A stretch of DNA of 64,000 nt. It comes from Scilla litardierei. Its lineage: Eukaryota; Streptophyta; Magnoliopsida; Asparagales; Asparagaceae. The stretch's first letter is position 1. Each line of letters starts with the position of its first letter. Both the position numbers and the translations under genes were made by a program. Below, in pieces: positions 35,591-47,221 of this stretch. The DNA lies in the NCBI GenBank assembly GCA_030789695.1, contig CM061142.1:356165486-356229485 (forward strand), in the 5' to 3' direction. Under the pieces are notes generated by a model. It was given only the letters and a program-made list of their open reading frames with translations. It did not search any database and was not told the origin of the DNA.

Positions 35591-36722
35591 CTGCGATAAC
35601 CTCATCCACAGCCGCGCTCTCCGCAGCGGTCATCAGAAAAGCCTGCCTCCTCGGCGGAACAGCCTGCCGAAAAGCCTGCCTCTGCGGAACAAGAGCTGCT
35701 CTACGTCCAGCAGGAACAGGCGCTCGCTGCTGCAATGGCTGAGCTGCAACAGGAGCCCTCCGCAGCGGATCCGCATGCCGACAATCCTTCGCGACATGAG
35801 AAGCGTCACCGCAAATCAAACACTGGCCCAGAAACTTCCGACACTGATCCTTGACGTGACCAGGCCTGCCGCAGAAATGGCAGATCTTCGGAATAGACCC
35901 TCCTGGCCTCTTAAACTGAGCGGACTGATTAGGCCTGAATCCAGGTCTAACCACAGCTCTTGCCTGCTCCACAGGCCTCTTTCCAGCACCAACAACCGAT
36001 CCCTTCCTCTGGTTCACGAGCAGCTCCTGCCTCTTAGCTGCTACCAGAACCTTCTGATAAGATTCCCGATCAGAGGAGGTCACAAAACTCTGGAGCTCCG
36101 AAGCGAGCCCCTGCAGAAACCTCTGTGCTCTCTCCTCAGCGTCTTGCACCATCTTCGGCGCAAACCGACTAAGCCTCATGAACTCTTGGTGATACATGTC
36201 CACCGACGAGTTCCCTTGCTTCAAATCGATAAAACGCTGCAGCATCTCCTCCTTGGCAGCCTTCGGAAAGAACTCACCCTCAAATCTGGCTTTGAAGGTA
36301 GCCCAAGCTATCGGCTCCACCAACAACTTCTCTTCAGCATCCCACCAATTCCTGGCGTTATCCTTGAGCTGCCTCTTCGCCAAATCAACCCATCCAGCCG
36401 GGGTGATCTTGGCCATCTTCAGATTGTCCTCGACGTTCCGAATCCACTCATCGGCCGCCAGAGGACCCTCAGAACCATCAAAATATGCGGGACCCAGCTC
36501 CCGAAATTGCTTCGCTCCTGGCTCAGAGCGAGGAACATCCGGAAGAGCCCGGGCAGCTCGAGCAGGTGGAGCATTCTGGACTTGCAAAAGCACGCCCTGC
36601 TGCACTTGCATCATCTGCAACATCATCCGTATCATCTCACCGCTGGTGGGTTCCCGCTCAGGCTCCTCATCATGAGGGAGCGCACCACTACCCCCACCAC
36701 GGGTGAAACGCCTTCCTGCCAT
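35591..36722 (-). CDS. gag: G2 Gag (first exon of Gag-Pol)
   Basis: The ATG at 36722 (MAGRRFTRGG) directly follows a minus-strand CATTAG that could be a splice acceptor. It contains KQFRELGPAYFDGSEGPL, ARNWWDAEEKLLV, RFIDLKQGNSSVD (capsid core) and two CCHC knuckles, CHFCGRPGHVKDQC and CLICGDASHVAKDC, for RNA binding. It has no lesion. With the next exons it forms a 1485-codon frame (1132 + 2420 + 903 bases). Confidence 0.93.
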
Positions 36723-36842
36723 CTAATGACACGGAAAACAAATCAGATTAGACTCATAGCTTATGACATCGGACGTCGAACTTAGTTTATTGGACATTCA
36801 AATATTATTATTGCTATTCCAAAAATCGCAGTTACAGAAGGA

Positions 36843-36860
36843 GACCTGCATGGGCCACCA
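36843..36860 (-). promoter_or_regulatory. Primer-binding site of G2
   Basis: The minus strand reads TGGTGGCCCATGCAGGTC, eight bases (GGTTTTAG) from the LTR. Confidence 0.75.
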
Positions 36861-38633
36861 CTAAAACCTGTCACGCCCCGCTTCCCTAAAATGGAGGCGA
36901 GTACGTGAAAAGGTCCACACGAGAGTGGAGCTGTGAAGCCCCAAACCCGATAAGCGTCCATAATGCAAAAACAGGTCCCTGTAACCACAACAGAATAGCA
37001 ATAATAACACAAGGAGAGACTGAAATAAAATTCACATCTCACAAATATTGTCCAACATCACAAATAAGTTCAACATCCAGAAAAGCCACCAGGCTAAAAG
37101 AAAAGAGTCTAAGGCCCAGAACAAGGCCAACAAAAGAAACGACAACAACAAAGCAAAGTATAGGTGCCACGCACCGATAACAGAACAACTGTCTAACAAA
37201 AGTAAAACACACGAAGACACTAGGACTGGTCCCCAGTGTCCACGTACTCCCCGTCAAACACAAGCTCGGGCTCGGCGTCAGCAAACACCTCGTCCTCAAC
37301 GAGGTACTCGGGCTCAGGATCTAACATGTGTCACCCAAAAGAGTAAAGGGGCACATGTCAGCAAGTCTAAAAAGACTTGGGCAAGGAAACTGAAAGTGAG
37401 GCATCTAGCAACCTAGCAGTTTAGTATGCATGACATGGCAGTTATAACATGAGTGCACAATTAAAAACATGGCAAGACAATTTGTACAAGAGAACAATCA
37501 TCGGGACAAGACAAGAGTAGCCAAGCTACTATCAATTCAATCAATTTACATTTTTGTAGGTGTTTACGCCATTCGCTGAATGGCATAGCATTTCAGACCG
37601 ATCGGCACTAAACACTACCCAATATTCACACGATATGGAGCCTGGGGTCCCTGCACATTGAGCTCATCTAGTGAGCCTAGGGTTGCCCCGCCATTGAGCT
37701 CGCATTCTTAGTTCACAATTCAATGTATCGAGCGTTGGGGTTAGCAACTCATTATGCTCGCTTCTGGTCACGAGCCAGGAACACTAGTATGGCGTAGGGA
37801 ACACCTAGCCGGAACACGCAATTCGGGCATTGGCTATCAACCAACACATGGCCCGCTTCTGGAACACGAGCCAGGAACACAACATTGTAGCGAAGCTACG
37901 CAATCACAGCAATATCTAAAGAATGCGAGGTCATGACATTTTATTTGCGTACCGTTAATTAAATTAAACGTGACAGGCGAAATGCAATGACATGACATAT
38001 TCGCGTACCGTTAATTGAAAGTAAACATGACATGGTAATTGTGCAACATGCTAAAAGTCGGAATTAGCTTCGTTGTCAAGCTAATTCCCCAATTTGCGCC
38101 TAGGCGAGTATCATTTCGTCGCCTAGCCTCTTTTACGCCTACAACATGCAAATGGCCTAAAACATGGCCTAAACCCTAAGTGGCAAGTTTCACTTGCTTA
38201 GCACCGGGGATCGACGATCACTTCGTCACTCGGATGCTATCTACGGGGGTAATCGCTGTTTTGGGGGGGACAATCAACAAACAACATGAAATTAATTAGG
38301 GTTTCACCAAAATTATCAATAAGTTATGAAAACAACGGTAGAACGATTTCTTACCGAGAGGAGGCGGAAGAAACACTCCGGAGAACCCTAGGATCAAATC
38401 TGGAAGAGATTGGAGAAGTTTGGGGAAACTAGGGTTTTCGGGGATTTGGGGATTTGATGGATTTCGGTGAGATTTTTGGGGAAGATGAGAGGTAGATGGG
38501 GTAGATGGATGGTTTGGATGATGGATTTAGGGCTTGGAATGAAGCAATGGAGCTTGGAGGAAGGTGGGGGATCAATGGGGGTGATTTTAGGGTTTAGGGT
38601 CGAGTTGGAGGGGAAGAAAACGTTTGGGTTGGG

Positions 38634-38641
38634 TATTTATA
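38634..38641 (-). promoter_or_regulatory. TATA box, G2 5' LTR
   Basis: TATAAATA on the minus strand lies 45 bases from the end of the array. It is expected to position transcription of G2. Confidence 0.78.
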
Positions 38642-38686
38642 GGCTAAGCTGGCGGCTAGGGCAAAACTAGGGTTTACCGCACTAGT

Positions 38687-39102
38687 TAGTCGGTCAAAGA
38701 ACAACCACTGACCGACTAGTTTGACAACTAGTCGGTCGGTCGACCAACGCAGACCGACTAAGTGTAAACAGTAGCTACAGGTGAAATTAGGATTCTATAG
38801 TTAGTCGGTCCATGAACAAATACTGACCGACTAGTTTGGCATCTAGTCGGTCGATGAACGTTCTTAGACCGACTAAGAGTAAACAGTAACTGATACAAAA
38901 ATAATATGATGAGTTAGTCGGTTCAAGAAGCATTGCTGACCGACTAGTTTGCAACCTAGTCGTTCACCCAACGTTCTTAGACCGACTAACGATAAACAGT
39001 AACTCCTGAGAAATTTAGAAAGCAAACTAGTCGGTCCAAGAAGGATTGCCGACCGACTGGATCGTCATCTAGTCGGTCGGTGGCCCTTCTTACACCGGCT
39101 AA
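38687..39102. repeat. TAGTCGGTC palindrome array, G2 5' LTR
   Basis: Four F-R-F-R units (F = TAGTCGGTC, R = its complement) are present. The central pair of each unit is a dyad of the form GACCGACTAGTT, short loop, AACTAGTCGGTC. Bases 38687-38721 are the exact reverse complement of 40320-40354 in copia B (35 of 35). Confidence 0.96.
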
Positions 39103-39828
39103 TGAGCACAGAAAAGTACCGATACGGAGCGCGGGGCCCCAGGATCGATTCCTAAGACTCCTAGGCTTGATCTAATAGTTAGATACGACCGTTATGAAGT
39201 CCGTCACGAGCGACACACTTCGAAATCGACAATCCTAAGGAAGAAGCGAGAAAATACGACGAATCGATCGAAAATGAAATCTACGGAGACGAAAACCACA
39301 CAAGAGGAGAAAATCCACTAAAACATATATTATATTATATTATAATCAGATACAAGAAAAGCAGTCGTTACAGTGCCCTATTGCCCGCAGGCTGTGGTCA
39401 CACATCAAGTACAAGGTGTTGAATATTGGACTCCCCGGATTTGGTTTTGATGATGAGCAAACATAAATAATTCATGAACTAACAATTTGTGAGCGCAGTA
39501 TTGGAGATCGTCGCCAAATTCAAGAGAACAATCAAAGCGACATCTCAAGACTTCTCAAAGCTCGTATTCATGCCTAAAGCTTCGTTGAAGCTCTTGCGCC
39601 GTTTTGGAAGTCATGAAGAATTAATCGAAGCTTTCGAAGACCGTTCATTAAGGTTTTATTTATAGTCTTTTAGCTTCAATCTATAGAATGTTAAGCCTTG
39701 AGTATATCTTGCGATTCTATCTTCATAACACTCATATCGTAGCTCTAGGATCTTAGTACAAGTTCATTCTAACTTCCTCGAGGCGTCGCGCTTCGATTCG
39801 GACTTGTTTGTGCATATTAGTTGGTACA

Positions 39829-40356
39829 AGAAGAAGTACTGACCGACTAGATGGTGATCTAGTCGGTCAGCAGAGCTTCTTGGACCAACTAGTTTGCTTC
39901 CTTAATTTCTTGCACCTTACTGTTTACAGTTAGTCGGTCTACGTTGACTCACCGACCGACTAGTTTGTGAACTAGTCGGTCAGTGATGCTTCTTTGACCG
40001 ACTAGTTGTGATTTACTGTACATGCTAAATTTCTCCTAAGCTACTGTTTATCGTTAGTCGGTCTAAGAACGTTTGGTGACCAACTAGTTGACAATCTAGT
40101 CGGTCAACTTTTGTTCTTGGACCGACTAAGTCAATTTGTATTCAGACTATTTCACTTTGCCTCTTAGTCGGTCTACGTTCACTGACTGACCGACTAGTTG
40201 TGAAACTAGTCGGTCAGAATGTCTTCTTGGACCGACTAGATTTCTAGGTCTGAATTTCTATCTCTTCTCAGTTCCTCTCTTAGTCGGTCCATGTTGGTTG
40301 ACTGACCGACTAGTTGATGAACTAGTCGGTCAGTGGTTGTTCTTTGACCGACTAGT
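39829..40356. repeat. TAGTCGGTC palindrome array, copia B 5' LTR
   Basis: Five F-R-F-R units give about 20 motif sites, 17 of them exact. The first unit begins with a degenerate site (TTAGTTGGTAC at ~39819-39830). Spacers repeat ACTGTTTA(C/T) before the forward site, as in the G2 array. Confidence 0.96.
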
Positions 40357-40405
40357 TGCCTCAGATTTCTATCCGTTGGGAATTGACCTAGTTTTTATGG
40401 GACCC

Positions 40406-40413
40406 TATAAATA
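40406..40413 (+). promoter_or_regulatory. TATA box, copia B 5' LTR
   Basis: TATAAATA lies about 50 bases after the array. The copy in the 3' LTR is at 51182-51189. Confidence 0.8.
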
Positions 40414-41171
40414 CGAACCTAGGTCATTTCTCTCTAGGTTAGAGCTGCCGTTAAGAGATTCATTGAGATAGAAAGAGATAGCCATTCTCACTCATTTCTA
40501 AAGCTCTCTTCCTCACAAGAAATCCATTCTCTCACATTCTAGATCTAGAATCCATCTTGAGAGAAGTTTGTTCTTGGTGAGCCCTTCAAGCTCTAGCTTG
40601 ATTCAAGTCTCCAAATCACTCCTAGGCACCTATTGCTGGTCATTTCCTTGGTGCTAGGTCTTGGTGACTTCATCTTCCTCAAATCCTTCCTTTCACCTAT
40701 TTGGTAAGAAAAACTCAAGGTATAGGATTTTGTGGTAAGATTGTTTATTTCAATATAAACTCATTTATATTGCTTATTGATTCTCTCGGTTGTGAGAGAA
40801 GGTTGTGATCCCGGGTTGTGGGATTCACTATTGCCATTGCATGTATGATTTGATCTTGTGAAGGTTTTTCACAAGATATTCATAGTGGAAATCTTGGGTT
40901 AGGATTTCTAACCTAAGTATCCGGAGGGGATCCGGGTGGTTGGGACGTAGGATCACCGGGAACAAATCGGGGAGACTTGGGTGGATCCGAACCCATTAAC
41001 ATCTTTTGTTAGCATTGTTAATTTTGTTGTTGTCATTCAATTTAAGCTTCCGCAAATTGTTTTGGTAGTTGTTTGCACTATAATTTGGAATTATACTCCT
41101 TGTTATTTTTAAAGTACTATTCACCCCCCCCCCCTCTAGTACTTGTGCAGTAGCTTATAGGGCATTACATT

Positions 41172-41184
41172 TGGTATCAGAGCC
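41172..41184 (+). promoter_or_regulatory. Primer-binding site of copia B
   Basis: TGGTATCAGAGCC, the standard initiator-Met tRNA site, lies two bases after the LTR. Confidence 0.93.
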
Positions 41185-41196
41185 AGATACTTAGCT

Positions 41197-43431
41197 ATGT
41201 CTTCCAACGACAATAAGACCGTGCGTCCACCTTCCAACTATGACACCTTCAGGAACCGTGAAGGAGCATCTTCGGTGATGGAAGGACATTCCTCTACGAG
41301 GCCTCCATTCTTCAACGGTACCAACTACGGGTACTGGAAATGCCGGATGGAAACCTTCCTCCGGAGTGCATCTTTATGGAGGACTACAATGAAGGAATAC
41401 ATCGAGCCCGAAGAAGAAGACTTTGAGAAATGGACTACCGCGGAGATCGCTGCGGAGGTAAGCAATGCCAAGGCAATGAACGCCTTGCAATGCGCATTGG
41501 AGCCCGAGGACTTCAATAAGATATGCACATGTAAGAGTGCATATCAAATTTGGAACTCCCTCCTCATACTTCATGAAGGGACGAGTAGGGTAAGAGACTC
41601 TAAACTCGTAGTCGTAAACAAAGATTATGAAATGTTTCATATGCAACAGGGCGAGAAGATGAAGGAATATTACGCTCGCTTCGTTGACATAATAAACGAG
41701 TTAGAGGCCCTCGGCAAGTCCTACACTCAAAAGGAGAAGTGCTCAAAGCTTATCGAAGGACTTCCTTCTTCTTGGGAGAAACGTACCTTCGCCATCGAGG
41801 AAGGTAATGATATGAATAAGTATACCGTAGTTCAATTGATGGGTACTTTGATGTCATACGAGGTACGTAAAGATAGCAAGGTGAAGTTACAAGAAAAGAT
41901 GAAGTCTTATTTGAACCAAGATGTGCCTAAGAAAAAGGAGATTGCATTCAAGGCAGCTTCATCCACCTCTACCGATGATGAGGACTCGGAAGAAGAAATG
42001 GACATGGAATCCATTGTACTCATGGCAAAGAAGTTCAATCGCTTCTTCTGAAAGGGTAACTTCAAACAAAAATCTAAATTTACTTCTACTAACACATCTC
42101 CACCTTTGTGCTTTAAATGCAATAAGCCAGGACACATCAAAGCGGATTGTCCTCAAAACAAGCAAAAGGAGAAGTGGAAGGCGTCGAAGTTCGACAAGTC
42201 GAAGAAGTACAAAAAGGGGTACAAAAAGGGACTTGTCGGAGCAACATTCACCGACTCCGAGGATTCCTCAAGCGGAGAGTCGGACGATGAGAAAGTGGAG
42301 TAAGCGGACATGTGCTTCATGGCAAGAGAGGAGCATGATCAAGGATCTTTCTCCTCCGATGATAGCGACGACGAAGGCGATGAGGTAACTATGGATGATC
42401 TTAGGGATGCTAACTCTCATTTATGGTCTAAATACACTAAATTAGTAAATAGATATACTAAAGTAAAAGATGACCTAGCTAGCATTCAAACCTCGCCTAA
42501 GACTATCATCACCAACAACGACACCGTTGTTGAAGAGTTAAGAAATGAGATTGTTAATCTCAAATATAAACTTGAACATGTTAGCATTGATGATCCGGAA
42601 GAACATAGGATAGCGGATTTAACTTCTCAAAACTCGACTTTGAGTATTGAGAACGAGAATCTCAAATCTCGTGTTTATGTGCTCACATCACAAGTATCCA
42701 ACTTGGATACTTCTATGCGTTCTCTCAAAGAGAAATATGAGAACACATTAGGCCGAATTAATAAATTCAATAAGGGTAAGGACCATTTGGATAAAATCCT
42801 AAGTGACTTACTTCCGGCCAATCACCACATTGGTTTGGGGTATACGATGGGATGTCCATCCAAAGCGGCCACTACTTTTGTTAGGCCAACTTCCGGTGAC
42901 TCTACGAGTGGTAGCAAACACTCTATTGGTAGTTCATCTACCAATGGTGCTTCCACCTCGTCCACACCCTCTTTCGGAAAGAAACCCACTTTGGGTGGAC
43001 CTCCAAAGAAGGGACATGCTTATATGTACACAAATACCATGCCACGTAGGAACACACGTCCTACTCCACCGTCTCACACATATGATGATTTTTATGCAAC
43101 ACATTCTCGGGCACGTGCACACAATGTGAGACACCCTCACGCACGTGTTCCCACACATGCATATGTTCACCCACCTCATCATATGAATAATTCTTGTCGT
43201 GCACCATTCCATCATGTTCCGTATGCCTATCCACAACATGCATCACGTAGAAATCAACGTCGCATGCATGCACCCAATAGGATGATGGCTCCCAAAATTT
43301 TCACAATTTGGAGCCCAAAGGACACAAGCATGGATGAAAAACAAGTGTATATGAATGCTTATTTTTCGGATGTTGTGCATAGTAGAAATTATGTGGGGAA
43401 GTCTAAGTCCAATTGGACTTGGCTTCCAAAG
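41197..43431 (+). pseudogene. gag: Copia B gag region
   Basis: The ATG at 41197 opens a SIRE-type Gag: RPPFFNGTNYGYWKCRM (~residue 36), the YQIWNSLLILHEGTSRV block, YYARFVDIINELEALGK and a CCHC knuckle CFKCNKPGHIKADC (42109-42150). A Lys-rich stretch, an acidic DDSDDEGDE stretch and a coiled-coil-like segment (~42510-42770) follow, then a His-rich tail. TGA at 42049-42051 (probably from CGA) and TAA at 42301-42303 split an otherwise single frame. The 43431 end is the putative splice donor. Confidence 0.9.
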
Positions 43432-43490
43432 GTCTAATCTCTTGGACCCAATGACCTTGGGTACCATGATATGAAAGTTTCTATCTTTAG
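43432..43490 (+). other. Possible short intron upstream of copia B protease
   Basis: GTCTAATC … CTATCTTTAG, 59 bases. Unspliced, the frame stops at once (V then TAA, 43435-43437). Removal joins CCAAAG to GTACTCAAG and restores an open frame into [11 protein letters not shown]. It is short for a plant intron, so a deletion or frameshift is an alternative. Confidence 0.45.
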
Positions 43491-46400
43491 GTACTCAAGG
43501 AAAAGAAAAAGAAAAGGAGCAACAAATTTAAATTTAGCTCCAAAGGGAATTGGATACTCGATAGCGGGTGTTCAAAACACATGACGGGTGACGCTCAATT
43601 GCTCTCCGGAGTGGTTCCCATTGCAAATGGAAATCGCGTCGTATTTGGAGGCAACGAGAGCGGAACAATCGTCGGTGTTGGTAAAGTGGGTAACACATCT
43701 AAACCTTTAATTAGTGATGTTTATCAAGTTAATGGTTTAAATCATAATCTTATTTCAATAAGCCAACTTTGTGACAAAGGTTACAAAGTTAGCTTTACGA
43801 AAGGATTGTGTCATATTTCAAATGATAATAATAAATTATTATTTTCCGGCACACGCCATAAAGATATTTATATTTTGGATCTTCCTAAGTCATATGAACA
43901 ATGTCTCGTTGCCAACACAAGTGAACAACACTTATGGCATCGACGCTTTGGACATGTGAACTTTGGAACACTTTATAAGCTTTCGAAATTAAATTCCATT
44001 AAATGTTTTCTGAAACTCGTTTTCGAAAAGAAAAGTTTTTGTGATTCTTGTCAACGTGGCAAGCTTCATAAATCTTCATTTAAACCTAAGAAAAGCATTT
44101 CTACTAAACGGCCACTAGAGCTATTACATCTAGATTTATTTGGGCCAACTAGAGTTGCTTCCTTAGGAAATGCAAGATATGGACTAGTCATCGTTGATGA
44201 TTATTCAAGATTTACATGGGTATTTTTCTTATGTAATAAAAATGAAGCTTTTGAAAACTTCACAATATTTGTGAAGAAAGTACAAAATCTCATCGGAACC
44301 ACCATTGTCACTATTCGTAGTGATCATGGGGGTGAATTTGAGAATGAGTCTTTCTCAAATTTTTGTGATGATCTTGGAATTACTCACACGTTTTCTTTCC
44401 CTCACGCACCTCCTCAAAATGGTGTTGTTGAGAGGAAGAATAGAACGCTTGTGGAGTGTGCTCGCACTATGCTCAAAGATAGTCAACTTGGTTATAAATT
44501 TTGGGCGGAAGCGGTACACACCGCTTGTTATGTGTTTAATAGAATACTTTTGAGGCCCGGCACCAAACAAACTTGCTATGAATTGTTGTTTGGTAGATTG
44601 CCTCAAGTTAAACATTTTCGTGTTTTCGGCGCAAAATGTTTTATTAAAAACACATATGATAATTTGGACAAGTTTGATCCGAGATCGGATGAGGGGATAT
44701 TTGTTGGGTATTCCTCACGTAGCAAAGCCTACCGGATATACAACAAAAGATCCTCTACGATCGAGGAATCACTTCATGTCTCTTTTAATGAGAATTTTAC
44801 TAATTCTAGAATGTCAAATAATGATGATTCTATGGATGTTTTATGTGATTCGTTTGAAAATTCTAAGTCAATTGATTCTATTGATACTAACCCGACTAAT
44901 GAAGTTGTTGAGAATGTGCCTAGTGATCAAGGTATTCCCAAGCGGCTTCATACCGTCCGCGACCATCCCCATGAGCAAGTCATTGGCAATATTCTTGATA
45001 GTGTCAAGACGAGATCTCAAGTCCACCACTTCGCCAATTGTGCCTTTGCCTCATCGATAGAGCCAAAGAATATAGTTGAAGCGTGCGAAGATAGTGCTTG
45101 GATCCTTGCCATGGAGGAGGAACTCATTCAATTCGAGAGGAATGAGGTATGGGAGCTTGTTCCTTTGCCATCGAAGAACCACACCATCATAGGGACAAAG
45201 TGGATCTTCAAGAACAAAACCGACGAAAACCAAGTCGTCGTCCGGAACAAAGCTCGGTTACTTGCTCAAGGCTATCGCCAAGAGGAAGGTATCAATTTCG
45301 AAGAATCCTTCGCTCCGGTAGCTAAATTAGAATCAATTAGACTATTATTGTCTTATGCATGCCATAAAAATTTTAAGTTATTTCAAATGGATGTTAAAAG
45401 TGCATTTTTAAACGGAGATGTTGTTGAGGAAGTTTACGTTTCTCAACCTCCGGGCTTCATAAATGAAAAATTTCCAAATCATGTTTTTAAACTAAAGAAA
45501 GCTCTTTATGGTTTGAGACAAGCTCCTCGAGCTTGGTATGATCGCCTAAAGAATTTTCTTTTGGATTTGAATTTTAAAATGGGCGAAGCCGATTCTACAC
45601 TTTTTGTTAAGCATGCGAATAATGATATTTTATTAGTTCAAATTTATGTTGATGATATCATTTTCGGTGCTACTGACTTCACTCTTTGCAAAGAGTTTTT
45701 CTAATGTTATGAAGGAACAATTTGAGATGAGCCACATGGGCGAGCTCAAATATTTCTTAGGTCTCCAAATTCGCCAATTGAACGATGCAATCTTCATCCA
45801 CCAAACGAAGTACACGGTGGAGTTGCTTAAGCGATTTGGAATGGAGAGTGCTTCCGGGAAAAAGACTCCAATGAGCACGACTACGCATCTTGACAAGGAT
45901 ACGGGCGGTAAGGATGTAGACATTCGTCTATATCGAGGTTGATAGGTAGTTTACTTTATCTTACCGCAAGTAGGCCCGATATTATGTTTACCGTATGCAT
46001 ATGTGCTCGTTATCAGTCTCAACCTAAGGAGTCTCACTTAGTAGCGGTAAAACGTATTTTCCGTTATCTAAGTTATACACTTGATTTTGGATTACTTTAT
46101 CCAAAATCTAGCACGTATGAGTTAGTCTCATATAGTGATGCCGATTATGCGGGATGCAAATCCGACAGAAAAAGTACTAGTGGCACTTGCCATTTTCTAG
46201 GAAATTCTCTTGTCTCTTGGTTTTCCAAGAAGCAAAATTCCGTATCACTTTCAACCACCGAGGCAGAATATATTGCCGCCGGTGCCGCTTGTGCCCAGGT
46301 TCTTTGGATGAGACACACACTGAAGGATTTTGGTATTCATTGTGATACTAGCCCTATCATGGTGGATAACCAAAGTGCTATTTGTCTTTCGAAGAATCCG

Positions 46401-46595
46401 GTGCACCATTCCCGATCTAAACACATAGATGTCCGACACCACTTTTTAGATGATCATGTTGCTAAAAAGGACATCATTTTAGTGTACGTTGAAACCCAAA
46501 AGCAAATCGCCGATATTTTCACGAAACCCCTAAAGGAGGACTCCTTTGTGCGGTTGCGTCGAGAATTGGGGATTATGGGTGAATCCGAGATATAG
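43491..46595 (+). pseudogene. pol: Copia B Pol: protease, integrase, RT, RNase H
   Basis: Protease [14 protein letters not shown] (~43546). Integrase [50 protein letters not shown] and [13 protein letters not shown] (intact D, D, E). [42 protein letters not shown] and catalytic YVDDIIF (~45645). RNase H SDADYAGCKSDRKST, SLSTTEAEYIAAG and SRSKHIDVRHHF. There are two frameshifts: one extra T in the run at 45696-45700, and one lost base near 45937-45942 before MIGSLLYL. These two small lesions are the only breaks. Confidence 0.94.
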
Positions 46596-46840
46596 GATTC
46601 ATGTTTCATTCAATTATCTTGCATGCTATTATATTTCGCGATATTTCGTTCATGTTAGATTTATTGAATTTTTGGGGATTTTATGTGATATGTTTGAATT
46701 TGTGCTCGAATTCGTATTTGAATGTCGTATTTAAGATTTCGACGTTTTATGGGGTAATTTAGATGACTAATGAGAGTGTTAAGATGTTCCATCCAAGTAG
46801 TTTTTTGAAGAGAACTCATTTATCAATTTTTGGACTCTTC

Positions 46841-47221
46841 TAGTCGGTTTCAGTTCATCAGCCAACCGACTAGATGCTCATCTAGTCGGTCAGCTAGTGA
46901 ACTCAGACCGACTAGTTCAAGCTTTAACTATCTCCTGTCATTGACTTCTTTTAGTCGGTCATAGTACACTTACCGACCGACTAGATTGAAAATTAGTCGG
47001 TCAGTGAGTATACTGCGACCGACTAACTCTAGCCTTAGAAATTTCTGTTTGCCTCTGTTTCGACTTAGTCGGTTCAATCTCATTGACCGACCGACTAGAT
47101 CGTAATCTAGTCGGTCAGTGCTTGAACTGTGACCGACTAAGTGTGTTAGGGCAAACGTGTCTTTTCGCATTCCCGACCGACTTAACTCATTTTTATCCGA
47201 CTAAACTTTGTTTTAGTCGGT
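46841..47221. repeat. Internal TAGTCGGTC array upstream of the accessory ORF
   Basis: Three F-R-F-R units plus partial sites (GACCGACTTAA, TCCGACTAA, TTAGTCGGT) lie between the pol stop (46595) and the accessory ORF start (47526). Architecture matches the LTR arrays, but spacer sequence differs. A pyrimidine-rich stretch follows. No clear TATA box is seen. Confidence 0.93.

Larger units (their letters stand above)
29532..39372 (-). mobile_element. G2: nearly intact Tekay-type chromovirus
   Basis: It is flanked by GTGCC (29527-29531, 39373-39377). Both LTRs (29532-32035 and 36869-39372) are 2504 bases and differ at about a dozen positions by eye (~0.5%), so insertion was recent. Gag, protease, RT, RNase H, integrase and chromodomain are all present, with one nonsense codon and no frameshift once two intron-like segments are set aside. 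It is the best candidate in the window for a recently active autonomous gypsy. Confidence 0.96.
36869..39372 (-). mobile_element. G2 5' LTR
   Basis: It is 2504 bases, nearly identical to the 3' LTR. In transcription order it has the U3 array (39102-38687), TATAAATA (38641-38634), a leader block with a possible splice donor GTAAG (minus, near 38350), then the conserved GGGGCGTGACA end. Confidence 0.95.
39417..41169 (+). mobile_element. Copia B 5' LTR
   Basis: It runs from TGTTGAATATTGG to GGGCATTACA, followed by an initiator-Met primer site. It contains the five-unit array (39841-40356) and TATAAATA (40406-40413). Confidence 0.95.

Noticed and set aside
33264..36785. Long plus-strand open frames (349, 349 and 401 codons) opposite G2 gag-pol
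   Set aside because: They run antisense to a well-supported gag-pol with all catalytic motifs. Their composition mirrors the opposite strand and they have no recognisable domain.
39829..40356. CRISPR-like appearance of the regularly spaced TAGTCGGTC repeats
   Set aside because: Repeats are 9-base dyads in alternating orientation with conserved spacers, inside eukaryotic LTR promoters, and there are no cas genes.
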